A DNA stretch of 64,000 nucleotides from Streptomyces sp. Ag109_O5-10 (lineage in GTDB: Bacteria > Actinomycetota > Actinomycetes > Streptomycetales > Streptomycetaceae), in the NCBI RefSeq assembly GCF_900105755.1, contig NZ_FNTQ01000001.1, forward strand, positions 5,890,001 to 5,954,000, written 5' to 3'. This document shows, piece after piece, positions 1 through 8,074 of the stretch. The first letter of the stretch is position 1. Each line of letters starts with the position of its first letter. The notes beneath the pieces were generated by a model. That model saw only the letters and a program-made list of their open reading frames with translations. It ran no database searches and was not told the DNA's origin. The translations under genes and the position numbers were made by a program.

Positions 1-1346
1 CCCAGCACCGCCACCCCCGCCGAGACCGCCATCGCCACGTCCGCCCCGTGGGCCAGGCCGCCGCCGGACGACGTCGCGAGGGCGATGGTCAGGGCCACGC
101 CCGCACAGGAGCCGATGTAGCGGAACGTCTGCTGGGCGCCCGAGCCCATCGCCGCTCGGGCGGCGGGGACCGACTCCACCGCCTGGAGGGGGAGCGCGGC
201 GTTGAGGAGGCCGCTGCCGGCGCCGCCCAGGATCAGGCCCGGCAGCAGGCGGGGCCAGGAGCCCGCGTCCAGGGCGCCCAGCATGGCCAGCGCGCCCGCC
301 GCGTGCAGGACGAAACCGGCCGCCAGTTGCCGGCGGGGTGAGACCCGGCCCGCCAGGCGCTTGGCCTGCAGGGCCACCGTGAAGGACAGGCCGGACCAGA
401 GCAGGAACAGCCATGCCGTGTCCATCGCGGACATCCCCAGCGTCTGCTGGAGCAGCGCCGGGAGGTAGCTGAACAGGCCGATCACCGTCAGGCCCGTGAC
501 CAGGCCGCTGAGCGAGGAGACCAGGAAGCGGGGGGCGCGGAAGAGGGCGAGGTCGATCATCGGGGTGGCGGCGAAGCGGCGCTCGATCAGGGCGAAGGCG
601 CCCAGCAGGACGACGGTCGCCGCCAGCAGCAGGGCCACCGGTGTGCGCAGCCACCCGTCCCGGCCGAGGGTGAGGGCCGCCACCAGGGAGACCAGCGCGA
701 GGCCGAAGGCCAGGGCCCCGGCGACGTCCGGGCGGCCGCCGCGCGGTGAGCGGGACTCCGTCAGGGTGCGGAAGGACAACGCGGCCACCAGAAGGGCGGC
801 GGCGCCCAGTACGGCGTACGCCACCCGCCAGTCGGGCATCGCGCCGGCGACCAGCGGGCCCAGCGCGATGCCGCCGCTCACGAACGCGCCCCACACGCCC
901 GTCGCGTGCAGCCGGCCGCGCGGGCTCGGGAACGCGGCCACCAGCAGGCCCAGGCTGCTCGCCAGGATCGCCGCGCTCGCCGCACCCTGCGCGACCCGGG
1001 CCAGGGTGAACGCCCAGGTGGAGGTCGTCAGGCCGCCGAGGGCGGTGGTCAGGCCGAGGGCGAGGGTGCCGGCGACGAAGATCCGGCGGCGGCCGTAGTC
1101 GTCGGCCAGGCTGCCCGCGACCAGGAGGAGGGCGGCGAGGCCGAGCGGGGTGCCGTTCAGCAGCCAGGCCTGCGCGGAGAGCGGGGTGTGCAGGGCGGCG
1201 ACCGTGTTCGGGAGGGTGACCACCGGGGCGGTGTACGTCATCAGGGCCACGGCGGTCGCCGCGCTGGTGAGAGCCAGGGTGGGGCGGCCGCTCGGGACGG
1301 GGGCCGGATCCGGGACGGGTGCGGGTGAGGGGCCCGCGTGCTTCAT
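1..1346 (-). CDS. MFS drug-type exporter, DHA2-like (3' end outside window)
   Basis: Proton-driven multidrug-type exporter of the major facilitator superfamily in the cytoplasmic membrane. About 448 residues are visible and the reading frame is still open at base 1, so the C-terminus is missing. The chain is a series of hydrophobic helices with the MFS loop signature after helix 2 (GSLADDYGRRRIF) and a helix-rich second half, consistent with a 14-helix DHA2 member. The ATG at 1346-1344 abuts an operator-like palindrome (1347-1363), so the message probably begins at or very near the start codon. It is divergent from the HxlR regulator at 1437, and regulator-exporter pairs of this kind usually form a ligand-responsive efflux unit. 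The substrate cannot be read from sequence. Confidence 0.9.
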   Translation of the reverse strand, partial: MKHAGPSPAPVPDPAPVPSGRPTLALTSAATAVALMTYTAPVVTLPNTVAALHTPLSAQAWLLNGTPLGLAALLLVAGSLADDYGRRRIFVAGTLALGLTTALGGLTTSTWAFTLARVAQGAASAAILASSLGLLVAAFPSPRGRLHATGVWGAFVSGGIALGPLVAGAMPDWRVAYAVLGAAALLVAALSFRTLTESRSPRGGRPDVAGALAFGLALVSLVAALTLGRDGWLRTPVALLLAATVVLLGAFALIERRFAATPMIDLALFRAPRFLVSSLSGLVTGLTVIGLFSYLPALLQQTLGMSAMDTAWLFLLWSGLSFTVALQAKRLAGRVSPRRQLAAGFVLHAAGALAMLGALDAGSWPRLLPGLILGGAGSGLLNAALPLQAVESVPAARAAMGSGAQQTFRYIGSCAGVALTIALATSSGGGLAHGADVAMAVSAGVAVL

Positions 1347-1363
1347 GGTTCTTTCATTGAACC
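1347..1363. promoter_or_regulatory. HxlR operator copy 1
   Basis: GGTTCTTTCATTGAACC has 5-bp inverted arms (GGTTC/GAACC) and an inner TTCA-T-TGAA dyad. It touches the start codon of the MFS gene and recurs 44 bp away at 1391 with one base changed. Inferred to be a binding site for the divergently encoded HxlR protein. Confidence 0.7.
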
Positions 1364-1390
1364 TAGTCATGGGGGTACCGTAGCACCGTA

Positions 1391-1407
1391 GGTTCGTTCA
1401 TTGAACC
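1391..1407. promoter_or_regulatory. HxlR operator copy 2
   Basis: GGTTCGTTCATTGAACC matches copy 1 at 16 of 17 positions in the same orientation, 44 bp away (about four helical turns). Its position just ahead of the HxlR start at 1437 suggests autoregulation together with control of the exporter. Confidence 0.7.
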
Positions 1408-1436
1408 CACGGTGGAAAGTGGCTAAGGTGGACCGC

Positions 1437-1964
1437 ATGGCACTGGGCAAGGACTACGCGACGCAGGAGTGCTCGATCGCCCGCGCACTGGAGGTCGTCG
1501 GCGAGCGCTGGACGCTGCTCGTCATCCGCGACGCGCTCTACGGCGTCCGGCGGTACAACGACTTCCTCGTCCACCTCGGCATCCCGCGCGCCGTCCTGTC
1601 GGCCCGCCTGAAGACGCTCACCGAGGAGGGGATCCTGGAGAGGCGCCGGTACCAGGAGTCGCCGCCCCGGGACGAGTACGTCATCACCGAGCGCGGCAAG
1701 GAGCTCTGGCCCGTCCTGCGCACCCTCGCCGTCTGGGGGCGCGAGCACCTCATGGACCGCCGGCTGCGCTACTTCCAGCACGCGGACTGCGGGACCGAAC
1801 TCGGCCCGTCCGGCGAATGCCCCGCCTGCGGAACCGTCGTCCCCGTCGCGGACGTCGTCGTCGCACCGGGCCCGGGACTCGACCCCGACCCGGCCGATCC
1901 GGTCAGCAGGGCGCTCCTCAGGCCCAAGAGGCTCCTGGAGCCGCTGGAAACAGATCCTGTATAA
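1437..1964 (+). CDS. HxlR-family winged-helix transcriptional regulator
   Basis: DNA-binding regulator of 175 residues. The HxlR winged helix occupies roughly residues 9-100: the Cys-containing N-terminus (QECSIARALEVVGERWT) is followed by the recognition segment (IPRAVLSARLKTLTEEGIL) and the wing (YVITERGKEL). A C-terminal extension carries a four-cysteine zinc-ribbon-like pattern (C-x8-C-x2-C after HADCG). The frame also opens at a TTG at 1401, but that lies inside the second operator. The ATG at 1437, preceded by AAGGTGG, is preferred. Divergent from the MFS exporter with two shared operators, so it is probably that gene's repressor and autoregulated. Confidence 0.9.
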   Translation: MALGKDYATQECSIARALEVVGERWTLLVIRDALYGVRRYNDFLVHLGIPRAVLSARLKTLTEEGILERRRYQESPPRDEYVITERGKELWPVLRTLAVWGREHLMDRRLRYFQHADCGTELGPSGECPACGTVVPVADVVVAPGPGLDPDPADPVSRALLRPKRLLEPLETDPV

Positions 1965-1996
1965 ACGGTGGTGAGACGGAGAGGGGGGTGCTCGGA

Positions 1997-2323
1997 ATGC
2001 GCGTGAACGCGAACAGCCGCTGGGTGCTGCCGTCCCGGCCCGCCGCGCTCCTGCTGCTCCTCCTGCTCGACCTCCTGCTGCTCGACTCCGGCAGCCTCTT
2101 CACCACCGTCGCGCTCGCCGCGACCGCCGCCGTCGGCTCGGCCCTCGCCGTCTGTGCGCTGCGTGCCGCACGCTCCGCGCCCGCCGTGCCGCCCACCCGG
2201 GTCCGCACGGCGATCCGCGACCGGGCCCGGCGTACCGCCTTCCTGCCGCAGCGCGACCCGGACGCGAAGGGCCGCAGTCGCCCGCGAGCACCCGGACACG
2301 CCCTCCCGGCGACCCCCGCGTAA
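1997..2323 (+). CDS. Small membrane protein, DUF6412-like
   Basis: Predicted 108-residue membrane protein of unknown function. A short basic N-terminus is followed by a leucine-rich transmembrane stretch around residues 15-30 and a second hydrophobic segment around 34-55; the tail is Arg/Pro-rich and cytosolic-looking (TAIRDRARRTAFLPQRD). This pattern matches the Streptomyces DUF6412 family as I recall it. The ATG at 1997 is preceded by GAGGGGGGT. It is co-oriented with, and about 260 bp upstream of, a YidC/Oxa1-type gene, a pairing that suggests a partner role in membrane protein insertion; that role is inference only. Confidence 0.7.
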   Translation: MRVNANSRWVLPSRPAALLLLLLLDLLLLDSGSLFTTVALAATAAVGSALAVCALRAARSAPAVPPTRVRTAIRDRARRTAFLPQRDPDAKGRSRPRAPGHALPATPA

Positions 2324-2370
2324 CCCACCCGGCTCCCGGCTCCCGGCCCCTTGGCCCGCGGCCTCCGGCC

Positions 2371-2475
2371 CTGGCCCCCGGCCTCCGGGCCTGAGGCTCC
2401 CGGCCCTGGCCCCCGGCCTCCGGGCCTGAGGCTCCCGGCCCTGGCCCCCGGCCTCCGGGCCTGAGGCTCCCGGCC
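2371..2475. repeat. Three exact 35-bp tandem repeats
   Basis: Three adjacent identical 35-bp copies begin at 2371, 2406 and 2441. The unit starts CTGGCCCCCGGCCTCCGGGC, and partial degenerate copies flank the array. The array lies between the DUF6412-like gene and the YidC gene. The GGCC-rich unit can fold on itself and probably expanded by slippage. Confidence 0.85.
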
Positions 2476-2580
2476 GCCGGCTCCCGGCCGCCGGCTCCCG
2501 GGCGGTCTCTCGCGCGCGTCGTCATGCCGTCCCGCGTCTTCATCCACGGCACGACGAGACCCCTCGGAGGGCTCCCACCC

Positions 2581-3324
2581 ATGTCCGCTTTCCTGTCTGG
2601 TTCCCTGTCGGCTTTCGCCGGCCTGGTCGAGCACCTCGCCGACCTGCTCCAGCCGCTGTTCCACGCCTCCGCGGCCGCCGCCGCGATCGTCCTGTTCACC
2701 GCGCTCGTACGACTGCTCGTACATCCCCTCTCCCGCGCGGCCGCCCGCGGGCAGCGCGCCCGGGCCGCGCTCCAGCCCAGGGTCGCCGAACTGCGCAAGC
2801 GGCACGGCAGGAACCAGGAGGCGTTCCAGAAGGCCGTGCTGGAACTGCACGCGGCGGAGAAGGTGTCCCCGCTCTCCGGCTGCCTGCCCGGACTGCTGCA
2901 ACTGCCCGCGTTCTTCCTGCTCTACCACCTCTTCTCCAACCCCTCGATCGGCGGTCACGGCAACGGCCTGCTCGCGCACGAATTGCTGGGCGCCCCGCTC
3001 GGCGGGCGGTGGAGCGATGTCCTCGGCGGTGCGGGCGGCGGGGGGTTCGGGAGCGCCGGGCTGGTCTACCTGGCGCTGTTCGCCGTGGTCGCCGCCGTCG
3101 CCACCGCCAACTTCCGGCGCGCCAGGAAGGCGGCGGCGGGGGCGACGGCCGTGGTGGGCGAGGCGGACCAGCAGGTGCCCGGGGTCGGCGCGGTCTCCAA
3201 GGCCATGCCGTACCTGTCGTACGCCACGCTGGTCACCGTGGCCGTGGTGCCGCTCGCCGCGGCGCTGTACGTCGTGACCAGTACGACGTGGAGCGCGGTG
3301 GAGCGCGCGGTGCTGTACAGGTGA
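2581..3324 (+). CDS. YidC/Oxa1-family membrane protein insertase (short paralogue)
   Basis: Membrane insertase of 247 residues. After an N-terminal segment, a transmembrane helix at about 30-50 leads to the family's cytoplasmic helical hairpin (LVRLLVHPLSRAAARGQRAR ... AELRKRHGRN). Next comes the conserved core helix (PLSGCLPGLLQLPAFFLLYHLF), then two C-terminal helices around 155-180 and 215-240. The length fits Gram-positive Oxa1-type paralogues rather than the longer main YidC. The ATG at 2581 has GGAGGG nine bases upstream; an in-frame ATG at 2524 lies in low-complexity sequence and has no good ribosome site. The arginine in LVRLL is the candidate for the groove residue of YidC proteins. 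Confidence 0.88.
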   Translation: MSAFLSGSLSAFAGLVEHLADLLQPLFHASAAAAAIVLFTALVRLLVHPLSRAAARGQRARAALQPRVAELRKRHGRNQEAFQKAVLELHAAEKVSPLSGCLPGLLQLPAFFLLYHLFSNPSIGGHGNGLLAHELLGAPLGGRWSDVLGGAGGGGFGSAGLVYLALFAVVAAVATANFRRARKAAAGATAVVGEADQQVPGVGAVSKAMPYLSYATLVTVAVVPLAAALYVVTSTTWSAVERAVLYR

Positions 3325-3457
3325 GGGCCGTGATGCCTACGGTCCAGTACGTGAACACACTCTTGCCCGCTGCACACTCATCTTGGAGGATCGACCAGTC
3401 CTCCGATGGCTGCACCCATCGGCAGGGCGACTGCTGTCAAGGGAGATGGTGACGACC

Positions 3458-4315
3458 ATGAAGCTGCTGCGAGTCGGTACGGCGGGGGCGGAGCGGCCCG
3501 CGCTGCTCGACGCCGGGGGTGTCCTGCGGGACCTGACGGGAATCGTCGACGACATCGACGGGGCGCTGCTCGCCGACGCTGCGGCGCTCGGGCGGGTCCG
3601 GGCCGCCGCCGAGGCCGGGGAACTGCCGGCGCTCGACGCGGCCGGGCTGCGGATCGGGCCGCCGCTGGGGCGGATCGGGAAGGTCGTGTGCATCGGGCTC
3701 AACTACCACGACCACGCCCGCGAGACGGGGGCCCAGCCGCCGGCCGAGCCGGTCGTCTTCTTCAAGGCCGCGGACACGGTCGTGGGGCCGAACGACACCG
3801 TGCTGGTGCCCCGCGGCTCGGTGAAGACCGACTGGGAGGTGGAGCTGGCGGTGGTCATCGGGCGTACGGCGCGTTACGTGGCCGACGACGAGGACCCGCT
3901 GGCGTACGTCGCCGGGTACGCGGTCGCGCACGACGTGTCCGAGCGGGAGTTCCAGATCGAGCGGGGCGGGACCTGGGACAAGGGGAAGAACTGTGAGACG
4001 TTCAACCCGCTCGGGCCGTGGCTGGTGACGGCCGACGAGGTCGCCGACCCGCAGGACCTGTCGCTGAAGCTCTGGGTCAACGGCGAGCTCAAGCAGGACG
4101 GGACCACCGCCGAGCAGATCTTCCCGGTGGCGGAGGTCGTGCGGTACGTGAGCCAGTTCATGGTGCTGTACCCCGGGGACGTCATCAACACCGGCACTCC
4201 GGCGGGGGTCGCGCTGGGAGCGCCGGAGCCGAAGCCGTTCCTGCGGGCCGGGGACGTGGTGGAGCTGGAGATCGCGGGGCTCGGTCGTCAGCGGCAGGAG
4301 TTCAAGGACGCGTAG
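3458..4315 (+). CDS. Fumarylacetoacetate hydrolase (FAH) family protein
   Basis: Soluble 285-residue enzyme of the FAH superfamily, which hydrolyses or isomerises C-C bonds in 2,4-diketo acids and related aromatic-ring catabolites. The FAH core starts near residue 70 (GKVVCIGLNYHDHARETG). Metal ligands are expected in the acidic segment DWEVELAVVIG, and NTGTPAGVALG is the usual family motif. The ATG at 3458 is chosen over the ATG at 3446 because AAGGGAG (3439-3445) lies directly against 3446 and leaves no spacing. The exact substrate is unknown and no neighbouring catabolic genes help define it. Confidence 0.88.
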   Translation: MKLLRVGTAGAERPALLDAGGVLRDLTGIVDDIDGALLADAAALGRVRAAAEAGELPALDAAGLRIGPPLGRIGKVVCIGLNYHDHARETGAQPPAEPVVFFKAADTVVGPNDTVLVPRGSVKTDWEVELAVVIGRTARYVADDEDPLAYVAGYAVAHDVSEREFQIERGGTWDKGKNCETFNPLGPWLVTADEVADPQDLSLKLWVNGELKQDGTTAEQIFPVAEVVRYVSQFMVLYPGDVINTGTPAGVALGAPEPKPFLRAGDVVELEIAGLGRQRQEFKDA

Positions 4316-4391
4316 CGCTCCGCCGGGAGAGCCGGGGAACCGCGCTCGCCGGTCGTCCGCGGGCCGGATGTGGCTGGCCGCGCAGTTCCCC

Positions 4392-4409
4392 GCGCCCCTG
4401 AGGGGGCGC
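4392..4409. terminator. Convergent hairpin terminator
   Basis: GCGCCCC-TGAG-GGGGCGC is a perfect 7-bp stem with a 4-nt loop between two convergent genes, so it may act both ways. It is embedded in a copy of the dispersed element whose other strand reads GGGGCGCGGGGAACTGCGCG. Confidence 0.6.
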
Positions 4410-4423
4410 CCCGGTGAGGCCTG

Positions 4424-4924
4424 CTACAGCTTCAGGAAACTCTCCAGGGCCTCCACCACGAAGCGGTGGTCCTCCAGTTGGGGCAGGCCCGAGACCGTCA
4501 CCGAGCCGATGACGCCCACGTTCTCCACGGTGATCGGGAAGGAGCCGCCGTGGGCCGCGTACTCGTCGGGGTCCAGGCGGGAGGACTCCTCGAAGGTCGT
4601 GCCCTTGGCGCGGAAGCGGGCGCCGACCAGGTAGGAGGCCGAGCCGTAGCGTTCGACCACGCGGCGCTTGCGGGTGATCCAGGCGTCGTTGTCGGGCGTG
4701 GAGCCGGGCAGGGCCGCGTGGAAGAGCTGCTGGCCCGCGCGGTGGATGTCGACGGCGACGGGGGCCTGTCGCTCCCGGGCCATCTCCACCAGCAGGGAGC
4801 CGAGCGCCCACGCGTCGTCGTACGTGAACTGCCGGAACACCAGGCGGCGTTCCTGCTTCTCCAACTCCTCCACGGGCGGGGTGAGTTCGGGAGTGGTCTT
4901 CGGGGTGAGCTGCGGGTGGTGCAT
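4424..4924 (-). CDS. UPF0303/heme-degrading-domain (HbpS-like, DUF336) protein
   Basis: Predicted 166-residue cytosolic protein of the DUF336 group, related to the heme-binding and heme-degrading HbpS fold. The family core runs from about residue 30 (FTYDDAWALGSLLVEMARER) through the hydrophobic strands PVAVDIHRAGQQLFHA to the C-terminal VSGLPQLEDHRFVVEALESF. The start codon overlaps the stop of the upstream oxidoreductase by one base (TGATG), so translation is probably coupled and the two genes share a message. No signal peptide is visible. Whether it binds heme cannot be judged from sequence. Confidence 0.85.
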   Translation of the reverse strand: MHHPQLTPKTTPELTPPVEELEKQERRLVFRQFTYDDAWALGSLLVEMARERQAPVAVDIHRAGQQLFHAALPGSTPDNDAWITRKRRVVERYGSASYLVGARFRAKGTTFEESSRLDPDEYAAHGGSFPITVENVGVIGSVTVSGLPQLEDHRFVVEALESFLKL

Positions 4925-6003
4925 CAGAGGGTCACCGTCACCTTGTCGCGTGCCGAACGGCGGGCTGCTTCCAGTACGTCCAGGGCGGCGGCCGCCTCCA
5001 GCGCCGTCACCGGGTTCGAGCCCTCGCCCCGCAGGGCCTTGGCGACGGCCGCGTAGTAGGCGGGGTAGTCACCGGGGAGGGTCGGGACGCCACGGCCGCC
5101 GCCGGTGACCGGGGACTCGCCAGCGCCGATACGGCCGTACAGCGACTCCGGTTCCCGGCCCCAGGCGGCCGCGGTGCCGGGGCGCTCGCCCTTGCGCAGG
5201 GCGTCCTCCTGCGGGTCCAGGCCGTACTTGACGTAGCCCGCCTTCGAGCCCAGCACCCGGAAGCGCGGGCCGAGCTGGGCGGTCGTCGCCGAGGCGTAGA
5301 GGTGGGAGCGGACGCCGTTCGCGTGCGTGACGGCGATGAAGGTGTCGTCGTCCGTCTCGGCGCCGGCCCGGCGGATCACCGACTCGGCGTACACCTCGGT
5401 GGCGGGGCCGAAGAGGACCAGGGCCTGGTCGACGATGTGGCTGCCGAGGTCGTAGAGGAGACCTCCGATCTCTGCCGGGTCGCCGGACTCGCGCCAGCCG
5501 CCCTTGGGCTGCGGACGCCAGCGTTCGAAGCGGGACTCGAAGCGCCAGGGGTCGCCCAGCGCACCTTCGTCGAGGAGGCTGCGCAGGGTCAGGAAGTCGT
5601 TGTCCCAGCGGCGGTTCTGGAAGACCGAGAGCAGCAGACCGCGGTCCTCGGCGAGGGCGGCGAGCTCGCGCGCCTCGGCGGCGGTGCCGGCGACCGGCTT
5701 GTCGACCACGACCGGCAGGCCCGCCTTGAGGGCGGTCGTCGCCAGCGGGACGTGCGTCCTGTTCGGGGACGCGATGACGACGAGGTCGAGTTCGGTGGCG
5801 CGGTCGAACAGTTCGTCAGGGGTGGCGACCGTCCGGACGTCGGGGAACTCGGCCTTTGCCTGCGCCTGCCGCTCGGGGTTCGAGGTGACCACCGTGTCCA
5901 GTGCGAGGCCCTCGGCGGCGGCGATCAGGGGGGCGTGGAAGACGGATCCGGCGAGGCCGTAGCCGATGAGGCCGACGCGGAGGGGAGGGGCAGCTGCTGT
6001 CAT
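4924..6003 (-). CDS. Gfo/Idh/MocA-family NAD(P)-dependent oxidoreductase
   Basis: Cytosolic sugar- or polyol-type dehydrogenase of 359 residues. The N-terminal Rossmann domain begins with the dinucleotide motif VGLIGYGLAGSVFHAP, the conserved EKP-type lysine appears as VVDKPVAG, and the C-terminal alpha/beta domain includes GGLLYDLGSHIVDQAL. It starts at an ATG 48 bases from the divergent ROK regulator, with a 23-bp palindrome between them. The downstream UPF0303 gene overlaps its stop codon. Regulation by the ROK protein through a sugar-type inducer is inferred from arrangement; substrate unknown. Confidence 0.9.
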   Translation of the reverse strand: MTAAAPPLRVGLIGYGLAGSVFHAPLIAAAEGLALDTVVTSNPERQAQAKAEFPDVRTVATPDELFDRATELDLVVIASPNRTHVPLATTALKAGLPVVVDKPVAGTAAEARELAALAEDRGLLLSVFQNRRWDNDFLTLRSLLDEGALGDPWRFESRFERWRPQPKGGWRESGDPAEIGGLLYDLGSHIVDQALVLFGPATEVYAESVIRRAGAETDDDTFIAVTHANGVRSHLYASATTAQLGPRFRVLGSKAGYVKYGLDPQEDALRKGERPGTAAAWGREPESLYGRIGAGESPVTGGGRGVPTLPGDYPAYYAAVAKALRGEGSNPVTALEAAAALDVLEAARRSARDKVTVTL

Positions 6004-6011
6004 GCGTCCTA

Positions 6012-6034
6012 CTTTCGCAACGCTGTTGCCAAAG
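6012..6034. promoter_or_regulatory. Operator for the ROK regulator
   Basis: Inverted repeat CTTTCGCAAC-GCT-GTTGCCAAAG with 9 of 10 arm positions matching. It fills most of the 48-bp gap between the divergent oxidoreductase and ROK starts, so a bound repressor would block both genes. The arms resemble other Streptomyces ROK-type sites in having TTTC/GAAA-like ends, but the assignment rests mainly on position and symmetry. Confidence 0.7.
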
Positions 6035-6051
6035 TGCAAGTGGGAGGGAGA

Positions 6052-7170
6052 ATGAGTGGCGTGAACAGGACGAGGAGCGGGCGGCCGGGGGCGGTCGGGG
6101 CGAATCTGCCGGCCATGCGCAGCCACAACAGCGCGCTGGTGCTGGACCTGCTGCGCACGGCGGGGGAGGACGGCATCAGCCGGCTCGAACTGGCCGAGCG
6201 GACCGGGCTCACCCCGCAGGCGGTCAGCAAGATCACCGCCCGGCTGCGGGAGGACGGGCTCGCGGCGGAGGCCGGGCGGCGCGCGTCCACGGGCGGCAAG
6301 CCGGCCACCGTGCTCCGGCTGGTGCCGGACGCCGGGCACGCGGTGGGGATCCAGCTCGACCGGGACGAACTGCGGGCGGTGCTCGTCGACCTCGACGGCA
6401 CGGTGGTCGCGGAGCGGCAGGCGGGGGTGGACATGGGCGCCGGGGCGGAGGCCGTCCTCGGCGCGGTCGTGGAGCTGGCCGGTGAGCTGGTGGAGCGCGG
6501 TGGCGACACCCTGCTCGGGGTCGGGGTCGGGGCGCCGGGGCCGCTCGACCACAGCCACGGGGTGTTGCACCGGGTCACCGGGTTCCCCGAGTGGGACGGC
6601 TTCCCGCTGCGGGACGCGCTCGCCGAGCGGCTCGGGGTGCCGGTCGTCGTCGACAAGGACAGCAACGCGGCGGCCCTCGGACTCGCCGTCGGCGGCGAGG
6701 CCGGCTCCTTCGCCTGCCTGCTCCTCGGCACGGGGCTGGGCGCCGGCCTGGTGATCGGCGACACCGTGCACCGGGGGGCGCGCACCGGGGCGGGGGAGTT
6801 CGGGCACCAGGTCGTCCAGCTCGACGGGCCGCCCTGCCACTGCGGCAACCGCGGCTGCATCGAGGCGCTGTGCCTGGCGGCGGTGGCCCGCGGCGACACG
6901 GCCGAGGCCGCGCGGGTCCTCGGCGTCGGCGCCGCGAACCTGGCCGGCCTGCTCGACATCGACCTCGTGCTGCTCGGCGGCCGGACGATCGCCGCCGCGC
7001 CGGAGCCCTTCGTACGCGGGGTCGCCGCCGTCCTCGACGCCCACACCCGGCGGGAGGGCAGCCTGCGAACCGCCGTCCCCGTCCGTCTCGCTCCCGGCGG
7101 CGGCCGCGGCGTCGCGGAGGGCGCGGCCCAACTGCTCCTCGCCCCCCTCTTCGGCCGCGCGGACGGCTGA
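6052..7170 (+). CDS. ROK-family transcriptional regulator
   Basis: Repressor-type ROK protein of 372 residues. The N-terminal helix-turn-helix (about 20-75, SRLELAERTGLTPQAVSKIT) is followed by an ROK sugar-kinase-like fold: GVGVGAPGPLDH around 160, DKDSNAAALG around 200, and the structural zinc motif CHCGNRGCIEAL near 264-275. The N-terminal HTH marks it as a regulator rather than a glucokinase. The ATG at 6052 follows GGGAGGGAGA. Divergent from the Gfo/Idh gene across a palindrome, so it probably represses that operon and itself until a sugar or derivative binds. Confidence 0.9.
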   Translation: MSGVNRTRSGRPGAVGANLPAMRSHNSALVLDLLRTAGEDGISRLELAERTGLTPQAVSKITARLREDGLAAEAGRRASTGGKPATVLRLVPDAGHAVGIQLDRDELRAVLVDLDGTVVAERQAGVDMGAGAEAVLGAVVELAGELVERGGDTLLGVGVGAPGPLDHSHGVLHRVTGFPEWDGFPLRDALAERLGVPVVVDKDSNAAALGLAVGGEAGSFACLLLGTGLGAGLVIGDTVHRGARTGAGEFGHQVVQLDGPPCHCGNRGCIEALCLAAVARGDTAEAARVLGVGAANLAGLLDIDLVLLGGRTIAAAPEPFVRGVAAVLDAHTRREGSLRTAVPVRLAPGGGRGVAEGAAQLLLAPLFGRADG

Positions 7171-7200
7171 CCGCGCCGCGGCAGCCACCGAAGAGGCGCG

Positions 7201-7985
7201 ACCAGCCGAGTGGGCGGGGCGTTGTGAGCACCGTGGGTGCAGCCGCCCCAGGGGCGCGGGGAACTGCGCGGTCGGCCCCCACCGGCGCGCAGGTGGTCAC
7301 CGACCGTTCGGCACCGCCCGGATCCGCCGTCGTGGCGGGTCGCCGTTGCGGTGGGGTGGGGGAGGGCGGCGATCAGCCGAACCGGCGGGGTGGGGGGAGC
7401 GGTGGTCAGCCGAACCGGCGGGGCGTTGTGGGCACCGTGGGTGCAGCCGACCTGGGGGCGCGGGGAACTGCGCGGTCGGCCCCCACCGGCCCGCGGGTGG
7501 TCACCGACCGTTCGGCACCGCCCGGATCCGCCGACGTGGCGGGTCGCCGTTGCGGCGGGGTGGGGGAGGGCGGCGAGCAGCCGAACCGGCGGGGTGGGGG
7601 AGCGGCGGTCAGCCGACCCGGTGGGGTGGGGGGAGCGGCGGTCAGCCGAACCGGCGGGGCGTTGTGAGCATCGTGGGTGCAGCCGACCTGGGGGCGCGGG
7701 GAACTGCGCGGTCGGCCCCCACCGGCCCGCAGGTGGCGACCGACCGTTCGGCACCGCCGGGATCCGCCGTCGTGGCGGGTCGCTGTTGCGGTGGGGTGGG
7801 GGAGGGCGGCGATCAGCCGAACCGGCGGGGTTGGGGGAGGGCGGCGGTCAGCCGAACCGGCGGGTGGGGGGAGCGGCGCTCAGTCGAACCGGCGGGGCGT
7901 TGTGGGCATCGTGGGTGCAGCTGACCTGGGGGCGCGGGGAACTGCGCGGTCGGCCCGCCACCGGCCGCGGGGTACCGGCCGGGTC
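7201..7985. repeat. Intergenic repeat array, four units of about 205-238 bp
   Basis: The 904-bp gap between the ROK gene and the LAxTG protein is almost entirely repeated sequence. Four long units begin with GTTGTG(A/G)GCA at 7221, 7426, 7661 and 7899, spaced 205, 235 and 238 bp. Each holds GGGGCGCGGGGAACTGCGCG, then GACCGTTCGGCACCGCC, then a run of about 30-bp subunits containing CAGCCGAACCGGCGG. Large open frames cross it, but they are simple translations of the repeats with no domain, so I treat it as noncoding. The GGGGCGCGGGG element recurs elsewhere in the window. Confidence 0.85.
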
Positions 7986-8074
7986 CGTCGGCGCGGCCGT
8001 TCGGGCGGAGTGGGGCGGCTTGTGCGGAGTGGCAGACGGTGGTGGCGGTCCGCGCCCGGCAGGCTCACCTGTTC

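Noticed and set aside
4924..7188. 754-codon minus frame joining the Gfo/Idh protein to antisense of the ROK gene
   Set aside because: The N-terminal 395 codons lie opposite the well-supported ROK gene. The dehydrogenase begins VGLIGYGLAG right after ATG 6003.
7201..7985. Possible CRISPR array
   Set aside because: Units are 205-238 bp with imperfect internal repeats and no constant short repeat with unique spacers; no cas genes except a lone Cas4-like nuclease 34 kb away.
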